Part shown: positions 44,365 through 55,810 of the stretch, piece by piece
Layout: the number at the start of each line of letters is the position of its first letter
Position numbering within the stretch: the stretch's first letter is position 1
Assembly (NCBI RefSeq): GCF_014839805.1
Contig: NC_051141.1
Coordinates: forward strand, 17,988,777-18,052,776
Direction: 5' to 3'
DNA: 64,000 nucleotides
Source of the DNA: Manduca sexta
Taxonomy: Eukaryota > Arthropoda > Insecta > Lepidoptera > Sphingidae
The notes under the pieces: generated by a model
Told to the model about the DNA's origin: nothing
What the model saw: only the letters and a program-made list of their open reading frames with translations
Database searches by the model: none
Program-made: the position numbers and the translations under genes

Positions 44365-47000
44365 AATGATTATATTCTTCTACATTAATAATATGAGTAG
44401 GTATATCTTTAATTCACTACTTCTTTAATTATATGTTGTCGATTGGAATATAACTGGTCTTATAATACTATTACATACAACCTCGTTGTGTTGCATGCGT
44501 TCGTGACTGTCATCTTAAACTACAATAGAACAAGCATTACCGTAATATAACAAGAAGAAGCTTTGTTGCGGCTAAAGTATGACTCAGTGGTTAGTGTTGG
44601 CTTCAAAGCCATTACATTCACATCTAGTAGATCTCACTCCTTTAGGCCAGCTTCCAGGACTAGTGTTACAATCAGACTGTCCCTGCGGTCCGGGGATAAA
44701 CTAATACACGGTTAGAGTACACGAATACTGTTGACACTTAAACACAAACGAGAACACGAAATCAAGATGATCTATATATATAAAAATGAATTGCTGTTCG
44801 TTAGTCTCGCTAAAACTCGAGAACGGCTGAACGGATTTATCTTATCTTGGTCTTGAATTATTCGTGGAGGTCTAGGGAAGGTTTAAAAGGTGAGAAAAAT
44901 TCGAATAATTGCCGGGAAAATCCTCAAAACAGCATTTTTCTATTTCCCATACAAACGTTTTCTAAATAAAATGGAGAGTCAATTTGTAATTTATTACCGC
45001 TGCATAAAGTTCAAATTCGCGTGCGCGTTGGAGGATCTAATATTGCGTTCTGAAACTCAACAAAAGTGAAAGTGAATCGCGAACGCGACAAAATTGCATA
45101 GTCTCAAAATACATAGTACATAAATAGTGGTCGGCTTCGAGAAACTCAATTTTAGCTAACTTCAGTTGTTAATATAATATATAACTCAAAGGTGACTGAC
45201 AGTGATATATCAAGGAACAGCCCAAACCATTGGACGGATCGGGCTAAGACTTTACATGCATAAAGCTACTATGACGTAGGCATCACCTAAGAAAGGATTT
45301 TGATAAATTCTACCCTTAAGGGGATAAAATAGGGGATGAAAGTTTGTATAAATGTTCTTAGATTTTCGACTGATTGAACTGAAATTATAGATTGGGGATA
45401 AAATTAGTTTGAACCTATAAGTACCGGGAAAATATGTAGCAAGACTTTTATCAAACAGTGGAATTTTATCCTGGAAAACACCTTCACGCGGGCGAAGCCG
45501 CGAGCAAAAGCTAGTATTAAATAAAAATAACTGTAATGTCAACAGTATTCTGGGCTGATTCAAAACTAACAATAAATGAGCAGTAGGTCGCCGGATCGTT
45601 TCCCAGTAGAGTGCGTTGGTTATCGAGGACGAGTATTTCTTCACTGCGTCTCTACTGGCTGCTGGAGGAACTTCTGTGTTCCAGGCGGATATTGTGTAAT
45701 GCTTGTAAGGTTGAGTCACCTGTAACAATGATAGGAAATATTTAAGGAAACATGATTATTATTTAAATTCTTTTGGGTCATCGGATATTCAATGAATATT
45801 ATGATCGGCGTGTTCAGATAGGGCAATATTAATAAATGCAAGTTTCGCTCTCAAATACGATATCTGCTGAGAAGTTATTAAGCTGAATCTTAAGATAGTC
45901 GCTATTTAATAAATCACTATTAACATCACAACAACTAACATTTCAAATGACAATATTATGTGACGTATATTGATACCTGACTTTATTTTGTAAAAGCGCT
46001 GATTCAGCTGAGAACAGGCTCCTAAATGACAGCTCAACCATTATTTATTAAATAATTCAATGCATTAACAGTAACTTTAAAATTTATTCAAATTGGAATA
46101 CGGCCCATAAACTAGCTCCGGACCCTGGTTGAGATCGCCAACCGTCCCTGCACATTGCACATGCGCATTGCACTTGCGAATTTCGCACCACGAGTGTCTG
46201 CCGCAATATTAAAGCGCAGTATCGATTCCTCCAAAATGATATTTAAAAAAAAAATACGTTTTTTTATGTGACTTGTATTATATATTGTATTTTGTGTTAT
46301 ATTATAATCTTATTATATTCCTGTTCACTCACGCATGTCACCACATTCCACTGCTGATGTCTCACCGCTGCAGGTGACGGTACCACCACTAACATCACTC
46401 AAGCTACCACTTTCCATGTTAGTAGAAAAAAAAACACAGACTAAAATTTTTAATGATAGCTCTGCATATGGGGTGATGTTTGGAGTAAACTTAATTAATT
46501 AGGAATGTCCAGCAACAACTCATGCATAAATGCACAAATTGTTGCCGGACACTCCGGAGACACGTCCGGCCCAGGCGCGCGCCTCCGAGGGAAAGAACGA
46601 CGGAGCCTCGACGTGAGCTAGGGTTCCCAGGTAAAGGATTACAGGATTTCAGGGACAATTTTGTATTTACTTCAAACACAATTGAAGTAATAATTGAAAT
46701 ACGAATTGATTCACGAAAATTTTATTGATATAATTATAAATTGCCATATCAAATTTAAAAAAAAACTGGGCATCTCTATCAGGTTACTTAATCAGATATT
46801 TATTGTAAAGCTATCATGGTATCAGTAAGATCTTTCAAAAAAAATCGAGACAGCCAAGTGTAATTAGTTAGTACACATGGGATCACACAAAAAAATCAGG
46901 ACATTCTCGGAATTCCCGACCATCCTGCAAACGCAGTCCTCTCCCTCTCTTAATGTATTGATCTAGGGTTCAAACTGCTCTTAATATTGAAACGTAAATG
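44365..47000 (+). repeat. Block B (copy of block A, with Helitron insertion)
   Basis: Same order of segments as block A, closest at 44451-44740. It carries the Helitron-like element 44771-45514 between the inverted pair AATACTGTTGACA and TGTCAACAGTATT; block A lacks that element. It also has the decayed hairpin (46504-46553) and ends with 'tgtattgatctagggttcaaac' at about 46955-46976. A conserved minus-strand frame fragment (LGRTCLRSVRQQFV...SCCWTFLI) is shared with block A at 41016-41216 but is probably a by-product of sequence identity. Confidence 0.85.
44771..45514 (+). mobile_element. Helitron-like element (744 bp) inside block B
   Basis: Starts TCTATATATATAAAAATGAA and ends AGCAAAAGCTAG followed by T. 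A hairpin CGCGG (45487-45491), GCGAAG, CCGCG (45498-45502) sits 8 nt before CTAG, the expected Helitron 3' structure. The early 'gctaaaactcgagaacggctg' segment is shared by many lepidopteran copies. No Rep/helicase is encoded. Absence from block A shows it arrived after the A/B duplication or was lost from A. Confidence 0.75.
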
Positions 47001-48130
47001 CCCACACGCTGACTGGTCTGGCTACTACATGCTAACTTGTATTATGACTTTGCACCATATCTTAGAACTTTTATTTATTTATTGTCTGTTAAGTTTTTTT
47101 ATTGTGTTAATACGAAGAGATTTTGATTAGCCATGTACCTATTCGGATGTATATGTTGAGGTTGCATAGGCAATCACATAGCCTCTTTATCTTTTGTGGA
47201 CTGGCAGCATAATACTTATTATATGAATTGTTGAAATTAAAATGATTAACAATATCGAGTTGTTACTAAGTGCTAAGTGCTATCTTGTTATTGTTATATT
47301 CTGATGGGCCACGTATTACAAATACATAAGTGGTTATTTTACTGAAACCCTAGTTTGCTTTTATTCGCTAAGCACGTTAATTCTACTGTGCAACTCTACT
47401 AGGGCGGCTCGAAGCCCAAAAGTTTATATTTATTACTTATAATTTATTTATATACACTCTGATTTCATTTACACCATATATTGCCTATAATACAATTTCC
47501 AACTTTTTCATTATTAACTCTCCAAATACTTAAGTTATAGTTACAATTTTTATTATTGTTCATAATAACCTTGTTAGCGTACTCTTGTACTGCGGACACT
47601 AAGTGTTTATTTAGTATTCTGTGATATGTATTTATTAGGTATTTCAGTAGATTTAAAACTACGATTACAATAATTAAAATATAACTTATAGCTATAACAA
47701 AAGCGCAAGTTACGTAAACTCGACGTGTATGTAATTTAGTTTAAAAATTATTTTAAGCGAAGCTAATTAAACATACACAATATGGTTATATAATTTAGAG
47801 ACGTTCATTTATAGTAAGTTAAGATCTTGTTTTATGTTACCAAAAAACCATTGTGTAAGCATGCTCGAATGAACTGCCAAGTGATTCATCACACGGGACC
47901 CACCCATACAGGCATGCCTAGTGTGGGGACCGTTGTTAATACATTTATAAAGTCCCAAGAATGTTAACTTCGAACTCTGTATTTACATTGCGTATAGTTT
48001 TCCCATGTAACATAAATATTTTTTCAACTCTTATCCTTCCCCACACGACGTTGACGGAACCTACAATGCTACAATAAATATTTATAGCCAGCTACGGGGC
48101 GCTACTTTGGCTATTATGTTTTAGGTAACT
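47000..48130. other. AT-rich intergenic
   Basis: Mostly spacer. GTGTGGGGA (about 47930) and TCCCCACAC (about 48038) form a 9-bp inverted pair about 100 bp apart, which may mark a small MITE but is too short to be sure. Confidence 0.35.
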
Positions 48131-48137
48131 GTTTTAT

Positions 48138-48560
48138 TAACCGACTTCAAAAAAAAGGAGGAGGTTATAGGAAATACAGGATCTTGTAATGTTTGCGCCT
48201 TCAAAACCCTGTCAAATGCAATGTGGTGTTTGGTTTGAAATGTTATTGTGGATAAAAAACCAATTGTAAAACTCTGTTACTTTTAATATTAGAATTTATT
48301 TCTAGGAAATAATCCTGCAATTCTTATAATTATTTGTGCCAATAGATGGCGGTTATTAGATGCGCCCAAAATAAACACTATTTGATGTCGAGGTGCGGCT
48401 CGTATTTATATAATTGCTTTATGGCGATACGAGATGGTAGAATTCCAATATATTCTAACAGAAACTGTAGATGCATTTAGTGATTGCACACATGCCTCTA
48501 GTGCATTTATGAATACCTGGTACCGCTTGCATTTTCTGATGCACGTAGCGTTATAACTTT
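48138..48560 (+). repeat. Block alpha, copy 1
   Basis: Starts at 'accgacttcaaaaaaaaggagg' and includes the well-conserved core 48345-48548: 'atagatggcggtt', 'aataaacactatttgatgtcg', 'ttgctttatggcgatacgag', 'catttatgaatacctggta'. Copies 2 and 3 lie at 57905-58330 and 63110-63480. CTCGTAT (48399-48405) and ATACGAG (48427-48433) can pair; in the other copies the left arm has C-to-T changes that still allow G-T pairs. No common reading frame survives among copies. Confidence 0.8.
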
Positions 48561-48632
48561 GGTTAGTTATATAAGTTAGGGTTACGAGCTCATCCAGGAA
48601 AGAATAAATGTTCAAATCATAATATCACATAA

Positions 48633-49622
48633 TCAGAAGTCTCTATAGTCTATATCGTCATCTTGGTTTTTATGCTAACCGAACACCGCGTAAACTGCAA
48701 GATTGTAAAGCCAAAAAAAGGCTGCCGCGCACTAAGCTTCCGCGCTCGAAAAGCTCAATTGTTTTTACGTTCTTAGTAGCGAGTAAAATTGGACTTGAGT
48801 CATATGAATAATCCGTATATTAAGAAGCTACGTCGCTAGAGGCTCTACGCAAGCATGGAACTGGGATGGCAAAATATGAACTTCCGCTTTTTTTGGTACG
48901 GATGCAAGCGATAGATCGGGCCTGCACAGCGCATCTCTATCTGTAGCTGAAACAGTGAAATTGCGCTTGGCTATCTGTAATGCGCGTCGGGTAGTATCGT
49001 GTCTATGTTCTAATATTTTATACGAATGGGATATTCCATAACCGCGTTTAGGCTAGTAGTCATGATGTAGTAGGGGGCGGGGAGATGTATTACTAACGGC
49101 TTGTTGAAGCTCATTATCATCAGATCCTCTTTTGCAGAGTTGGTAGTTATCGAGCGTTGCAACGCATCAAGACGGACTTCGACGTCGCAGGCCTTCTGAG
49201 AGCGGGTCTCTATATTCATTTGTCAATGGTCTCCCCTCGTTGGCGAGCTCCTCTAGCGTACGCACTCGTTTTTGTATGAATACCGGGGATACTACTAGCT
49301 GAGAGATGCCAAAATGTAATGGATTTCGGACTATCATTGTTACTGCATCGGTGTATAGCTGAGTGACCTGAAGATCACGCGCATCGCATGATTGCCCAAG
49401 CGAACTGTATATCCCGAAGATCGTATATGCATCACAATCAACATTTTCGCCAGGGAGCCAGGCGATGCGGTTAGTTTCTCAAGCTGTTCTTTCTCAACAA
49501 GCAAGCTTTCTCAACTCATCATCCTTCTGAGGTTGTGCCTCACATATTGCAATTATTTCGAATAATTTACTTTTTGTTTTGTCAATGAGAGGGGCGTACC
49601 CTGACACCAACAATATTACTAC
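48633..49622 (-). pseudogene. Decayed 330-codon reading frame of unknown origin
   Basis: One minus-strand frame runs for 330 codons from just after a stop (about 49622) to TGA at 48633-48635, with eight internal stops and no evident frameshift. Between stops the translation has ordinary protein character: VSGYAPLIDKTKSKLFEII, VDCDAYTIFGIYSSLGQSCD, FIQKRVRTLEELANEGRPL, HRHDTTRRALQIAKRNF, TDRDALCRPDLSLASVPKK, LYNLAVYAVFG, and an acidic end DDDIDYRDF. GC content is above that of the flanks. I recognise no host gene or transposon domain. An endogenous viral capsid-like or other captured gene is possible but unproven. It lies directly beside block alpha copy 1. Confidence 0.55.
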
Positions 49623-49670
49623 TTATATATCCGCTTAGACATTTCACTTCATTTCATTACAGCTACATAG

Positions 49671-50110
49671 GCCGTCAAGAACCTTAAGAAGGCGACTCCT
49701 TAAGGTTATGATCTCCTGGTAATGAGCAGCTTGAGCACGTTCAATACTTTATGTGTACGTCACAAATGAACAAAAAGTAAACGTCAATACGCATGCGCTC
49801 TATTCAAGATTTGCTATTGGTCGAAATTTATATGTGAGACCACTTGTTGAATACCACCAAAGTGACTACTGCTTGATATTATGAGTATTTTAAATAAAAT
49901 ACATCATAATATCTATATTTTCTAGAACTACGGATTAGACGAAATTTCTATGCGACTCGTCGAATACTACAAATGCGGCTACTATTTTAAATAAAATAAA
50001 TAGTAATATCTAGATTTTGATAAGTCAAACACACCCAACGCATGAATAAATTGTTGAATACAATGTGTTATTTACAAAAAAGTTAAACTCGCGATGAACA
50101 TGTTACAAAT
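49671..50110 (+). repeat. Repeat beta-gamma, 5' part, copy 1
   Basis: Begins 'aggccgtcaagaaccttaag', then 'ggttatgatctcctggtaatgagcag', 'ttcaatactttatgtg.acgtcaca' and 'caatacgcatgcgc', matching 52568-52890 and 60420-60715 directly and 58900-59190 inverted. AACCTTAAG and CTTAAGGTT form a short hairpin near its start. An internal tandem duplication (about 49826-49920 and 49940-50022) is specific to this copy. Confidence 0.75.
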
Positions 50111-50832
50111 TCATGATTAAGCATTGGTTAGAATTAGACGAGGTTTACATATTGTTTATATATAAGCACAAGCCGATGTGTTCTAACGCATTTTTAATCT
50201 CAAAACTTTGCTTTTCGTGCTGGCAGTAGGTGGTAGTCTTTAAGTAATAATTGGATCTTATAGATTTTGTTGATATTATGGAATATTTAGATTTCATGGA
50301 GAACTTTCGTGATACTAATATAACCATAAAAGAATGAACCCATTCGAATACTAAGATGATGTAACTTTAAAAAAACAGTACAGATTCAGCAAAGCTTTTG
50401 CCAACGAAATATTCGATATAAAAATGATCTTCCTTGTAATCGCCGAGGTGGACCTCTAGATCCACAAATACAAGTGGCATGTGCATTGCGGTGCTGGGCC
50501 CGACAATACCTAATTTTGTTTTTTTTTTTGAGTTCAATAGCAGCACAATAAAAGTAGCGAATAATACTTTGACTCACATTGAAAGGCACATAGAGGCAAA
50601 ATAGACTAATTTGACAGCTGACAATAAAAAAATTGGCAGTGTTGCTACAATTACTTTTTTTTTTAGTTTAACGGGTGTTTGGATAAACAATGTCAAAATA
50701 TTGCTTTGTAATGCAGGGAGTTAGGCAAGACTTTAAACATGTTGTTTAGAATTAGACACTGTTTAGCTAAACATGGGTTTAAACTGCGTCTAAAGTATTT
50801 TTTGAAATAACACTGGATGTGTCTTTGAACTA

Positions 50833-50880
50833 AAATTGTGTCTTGAGTGGATGAATAATCATCCACTCAAGACACAATTT
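50833..50880. repeat. Perfect 22-bp hairpin with 4-nt loop
   Basis: AAATTGTGTCTTGAGTGGAT(GA) at 50833-50854 is the exact reverse complement of 50859-50880, with loop ATAA. Its right arm overlaps by five bases the start of the 80-bp inverted repeat that follows. Confidence 0.95.
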
Positions 50881-51145
50881 CTTTAGGCCTCTTTGTCGTG
50901 CCCTCAATAAAAACAATATAATATTTATTTCAAAAGGTCCGGGTGATGCAACAGGTGCCCTGCCACGTGTTTGAACTGCGCTTCTGGACCAGCAGCACAG
51001 AACAAGCAGAAAGTTAAACAGCGAATCGAAACAACTATTTGTTAGTTGTTTCGATTGCATCGCATCCTGTTGCATCGCCCGGACCTTTTGAAATAAATAT
51101 TATATTGTTTTTATTGAGGGCACGACAAAGAGGCCTAAAGAAATT
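50876..51145. repeat. 80-bp near-perfect inverted repeat with nested palindrome
   Basis: The left arm 50876-50955 and right arm 51066-51145 are reverse complements at 79 of 80 positions (T at 50944 against a right-arm base that would need C). The 110-bp spacer contains a 14-bp hairpin (51024-51037 with 51043-51056, 5-nt loop). The right arm continues the sense 3' end of repeat beta ('ctgttgcatc'). The left arm plus spacer is an antisense copy of beta ('gccacgtgtttgaactgcgc'). A transcript through it would form an 80-bp duplex. Confidence 0.95.
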
Positions 51146-51449
51146 TGGGACCTAAAAAATTTATTGATACCGAGCAAAAACACTAATGCTCTTTTAACAT
51201 TGAAAATCGTCATTTTTTTTGTCGCCTTTTATCAACCACGCTGCGGTGGTGCGGTAAAATCGTAACGTCTTAGATCTTTAACTTAAGGGTCGTTTGTTTG
51301 TTATGCAGTTCTTATGAATTTCGTCGTCTCTAAAGACGATTTGTATTATAGATAAACGTCTATCTTCCTATAGTGCCCAAACCTTAATCCAGGCTTTGTG
51401 AACATTTTACTCGTATGGCTTTGTCATTTATGTATGAACAAAAAGTCTG

Positions 51450-53010
51450 ACTGCATATTTATAATAAAATATACATATACTGTTACTATCAGGGTAAAAC
51501 CTCGCAGTGATATTACAAAAAATATTAACAAAACAAACAACAAAAAAATTTAATACAGTCGAATCCGTTTATAATGACATCGAAAGGAATTGACAAACAC
51601 GTCATAATAAGCGGACGTCATACAAAGCGTTATGTGAAAAAAATTTTTTTTTTATGTAAATAGTATGCATGTATTTAAGTACTTTAATAGAGAAACATAG
51701 TAACTTATAAAATAAAAATTGCACGTAATAAGTACATATGTATGTATGTATGTATTTACATAAAAGTTGTATTTTTTAATGTAAGTAATCTGTAATTTTT
51801 GTCTGCTTTTGTTTTTTTATTTTATTGTAAAAACAGTCTCTAATACTATTGTGTATAGAAGACATCGCTATGTCAATTGCTCACTGAGATTCAAAACAAA
51901 AACGAGCCACGTGCCGAACGTCGTCGGGAATCAAGGAACATTACCGAGGGCGTAAAGAATCATGTCGGTCATTATAACCGGACATAATTTATTAAAAAGG
52001 GTCACAATAAGCGACATGTCACTGTAAGGGAAGTCATTATATTCGACTTTTTTATAAAGAATCTTATATGAAAACCAAACTTTGTAGTGTAATTACGTCA
52101 TAATAAGAGGTTGGTCAATATAGGCAGAGTCATAATAAACGGATTATACTGTATTAAAAATTAAATGAATTGATTTTTTATTTCATCTAGATTTAAAGGT
52201 ACTTATTTTGCCACGTTTAAAATATGTGCAGACATATTTATACAAAAGTCTACACTGTGTTTTATTTATTTAATTCAATTATTTTTACTGTACCTGATGG
52301 CAATTTATGGCAGAAGTTTAAAGATCAGGTTAGTTCTAAAAAACCAAGGGCAAAACTCCTGTGATGATCACTTGTATAGTTTTTTTTACAAAAAAACAGT
52401 TAATTTTTTTTTAATAATGGGAGAATAAAAGTCGTGAATAAACATCTACCATACAAAGTAATAGTTATTGAGAGAAATCATTTATCATTTTGCTTAGGAA
52501 ATTGCTTTGAGCCCCAAAGCTACTGTAGTGATTCATTATCGCTAAAAATCTCTATCGGTATCAGCAATGATATAGGCCGTCAAGAACCTTAAGGAGATGA
52601 CTTCTTAAGGTTATGATCTCCTAATAATGAGTAGCTCGAATGCGTTCAATACTTTATGTGGACGTCACAACTGTAAAAAAATGCACGTCAATACGCATGC
52701 GCTCTGTTCAAGAATTGCGATGGGGCGAAACTTATATGTGAGCCCACTTTTTGAATACCACCAAAGTGACTACTGCTTCATATTATGAGTATTTTAAATA
52801 AAATAATTCATAATATCTAGATTTTCGTGAGTCCAAAACACACCTAACAGATGAATTAATTGTTGAACACTTGCCTTTAAATTAAAAATATGTTTCGAGT
52901 GGCTAATTGATCAGCAATAGGTCGTTTCGCGTCGTTGTTGAACTTTCTGCTTGCTATGCGGTCCTGGTACAGAAGCGCAGTTCAAACACGTGGCAGGCCA
53001 CCTGTTGCAT
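51450..53010 (+). repeat. Block beta, copy 1
   Basis: Matches 59205-60830 in order: 'actgttactatcagggtaa', 'cctgatggca', 'gatgatcacttgtatag', 'ttaaggttatgatctcct', 'acgcatgcgctct', and the end 'gtcctggtacagaagcgcag', 'ttcaaacacgtggcaggcca', 'cctgttgcat'. Divergence is considerable and AT-rich insertions differ. A small (TATG)n tract lies near 51738. No gene product is encoded. Confidence 0.75.
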
Positions 53011-53394
53011 TCTTTACGGCTTTTACATTCTTATTTATTATTATTATTATTTCGCCATATTATTATTTCTTCCTCACGGACGAAAATACTTCGAAACACT
53101 GAACAATAAATCAATTTTCTCGAACATGAGATGAGCGCGTTCAATCTCCACAGCTTTGTAATTAATATAGATATTATAATATAAATTTTATATCGATATT
53201 TATGGTTAAAATACCTGACCCGATAGACGTTGTCCTGTCTTGACTATGAATTTGCAGCGCGCATTCTGTCAATCGCTGATATTATTTCAAACAATTAACA
53301 GTTATATTAAATTAATATTTTCGTAAATTTTTTTAATTTTCTGCGATTCTTTTTGAATTTTTTCTTTCATAAGAACCGTCTCTTGACAATAACA

Positions 53395-53482
53395 AACTCA
53401 ACAAAAAAAAATATTGTGAAATCGGTCCAGCCGTTTACGCGTGGTGGCGTTACCAAGGGAAATAGGGATTCATTTTTATAGA
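53395..53482 (-). mobile_element. Helitron-like 5' end fragment
   Basis: On the minus strand it starts TCTATAAAAATGAATCCCTA at 53482 and continues to 'aacggctggaccgatttcac', the same 5' theme as the element at 44771. The rest of the element is not recognisable, so this is a truncated copy. Confidence 0.5.
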
Positions 53483-53489
53483 TTAAAAA

Positions 53490-54750
53490 ATTCTATTTTT
53501 TTTTTTAGTAAGTATATCTAGTTAATTGACTACAAAAATCTGTGATATAATGTCGACCAAGAAGAGAAGTTTTACGTACCCGGCCTCAGAATAACTCCGG
53601 CCTATTTTGCTCGTTATGTATTTGTTCACTTTATACGAAACACGCAAGGCCTCCTTCGTGAGGAGCCACTAGGATTTTTGTATAAGTATTAGCTTGCAGT
53701 ATAATAATCTAGCCGCGAGCATAAATTAATACAGTTTACACTAACTCCGAATATTTTATATTTAGAACGTCATCATATTGATAATACCCAAACGAGATTA
53801 ATGAAACCCCGAGAGTTTCAACTTGCAGTAAATCTTTTCGGGAATATTTTTATGTTATTATTGAGCGGCTCATACGCATAAGCGTGAGAGTCACTTCTAA
53901 AAATTCCCTTGAAGATAAGAATAATCTTTAAGATAGTACCTATTACTGCAGATATATAATATATAATATGTGACAATAAGACACATTTTTAGAGAACGTG
54001 CCATGAACTTAGATCCGCGCTGTCGTGTAAACCATAGCGCAATTAAATTCTATCGTGGTGCCATCTATTCACGTGTTTGTTAGTTAATAAATGGCTCTCT
54101 CGGACCCTCTTAAGGCAATGCTACGAAGATTTGATTGTATTTCAGTGGTGTTGTGCTGAATAATATGAAAAAAAAAAAAATGGATTATTTTCAGAGTATT
54201 CACGACACGTTAATTTATTAATTTATTACCTTTAGAACCCTATGAATAGCCATTCTAAAGCAGTCTAGATTAACAATTATTTAAAAGTATCTATTACGAG
54301 GTTTATTAAATAAAATTTATATCTCGTAAATCATTATAAAATATAATATAAATTGTAACTATCTGAAGAAATCTTTAAACTTCTTGTTCTGTCCCGACAG
54401 ACTCGTAAGTGATTCATCTGTTTATTAAAGTGGTTTTGACGGCTCCGCACCCACTAGACCCCTGAAGTTCGTGCCCTGTACCCACTCATCCCCTGTAATA
54501 TTTTTAGTGCCTACTGGTCCCCTCCTATAGAGTATTTTTTTTAAGATCTATGACTGTTACACATTTGCATGCTAAAGGTATAAAACAAAGACATAAAACT
54601 ATAATATCTTAAGAACTAATTAAACACACATTTTTAATTAACAATAAATAATCAACATTTTGGTCCTTTACTTAAGAAACTATAAAACCTTACTAACTAA
54701 TAACACTTGTTTAATTAACAATATCTCTGATGCCTCCTCTTCAAAATGAG
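53490..54750. other. Intergenic sequence left of Harbinger element
   Basis: AT-rich with a poly(A) run near 54168-54180. A GC-richer patch at about 54430-54530 is repetitive in C-runs ('cccactagacccctg', 'cccactcatcccctg', 'ctactggtcccctc'), an imperfect tandem motif. No gene assigned. Confidence 0.35.
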
Positions 54751-54799
54751 TCATTTTAAATGACCCATGATGGGCGAGTAAAAATGTGGCTATTATCGC

Positions 54800-55419
54800 C
54801 ACGATCCGAAGAAGGCCAGAGCCGAGGGGGCATTGATAACAAAGGCCAACAACACAACTGGGAATAATGTCTAAGTGCCAAATATATCAGAAACCACAGC
54901 TCGTTCTGGGTGCAATTAGGAAGGAGATGGCAGTAGATGTTGGCCCTGAAGAATCGCCAATAGGTGTAAATTTATTGTTAAAAACAATAATCTAGTTAGC
55001 ATATTTTAAGTTGTGTTTTGCAGTCACAATGTGTTGTTCCTATTTGTAGTAAATATTGTTTTTTTACCATTAGTGTTTACTAAAATAGGAAGTATATTGT
55101 AATTTCATTTTCCCTTATTTTAGTCCAGTGAACCACAACCATCTACTTCCCAATGCCCACCACAACAACCCGTTCTTGAGCAATCCCAACACCTGGCACC
55201 AGGTCAGAGAGCTCGGCGAACACTCTCTAGAGCGATTTTTAAATGCTCAATTAGAGTTAAATAATTTATTGAAAGTAAGTACTTATTTATAGTTGAGACA
55301 ACATTATGCTTTATTTTTACTATTCCATTAGTTTTTAAAACATAATATGATTCCAGGAATTAATAACAGAAGTATGTCGAAGCAATGAATTAAGAAAGGA
55401 ACATCTTGGTTTCTTGTAA
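54800..55419 (+). pseudogene. Probable Harbinger companion gene (3' exons), decayed
   Basis: Two spliceable exons are visible on the plus strand: 55124-55274 (acceptor 'tcccttattttag', donor AAA|GTAAGT) and 55357-55419 (acceptor 'attccag', stop TAA). Joined, the last codons read LNAQLELNNLLK then ELITEVCRSNELRKEHLGFL, a helical C-terminus. The first half of exon 55124-55274 makes better sense in another frame (EPQPSTSQCPPQQPVLEQ), implying a frameshift. An upstream patch (54800-54970) may be an earlier exon. Position opposite a Harbinger transposase suggests the DNA-binding accessory gene of that element; no Myb domain is seen directly. Confidence 0.4.
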
Positions 55420-55577
55420 CTATTTATATTACTGTAGTTTACTGTAAATTTGTTGTATAAAAAAACTTTGAAATATTCTATTGACCTCTAATTTAGTGTA
55501 GAAATCTGTGTAAACTATTATATTATAAATATGTAGGTATAATGTAATATGGAATTGAAATTATATATATTGAATTG

Positions 55578-55578
<1 letters not shown>

Positions 55579-55667
<89 letters not shown>
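55579..55667. repeat. (AT)n microsatellite, about 44 units
   Basis: Uninterrupted alternating AT for about 89 bp, lying between the two convergent genes of the Harbinger element. Length in the assembly may be unreliable. Confidence 0.97.
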
Positions 55668-55671
<4 letters not shown>

Positions 55672-55810
55672 ATTAGTGGCATGTATTAGTATGGATATAT
55701 ACCCATGAGTATATACTCATTTACTTGATTCTCATTATTAAAGTTACAACTAAAATGGGTAGAAGTGAAGCATCAGTGTTGATTTCAGCTACTAAGCTGA
55801 ATAAACTTAT

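Noticed and set aside
55579..55667. Replication origin or regulatory AT tract
   Set aside because: A plain dinucleotide microsatellite explains it.
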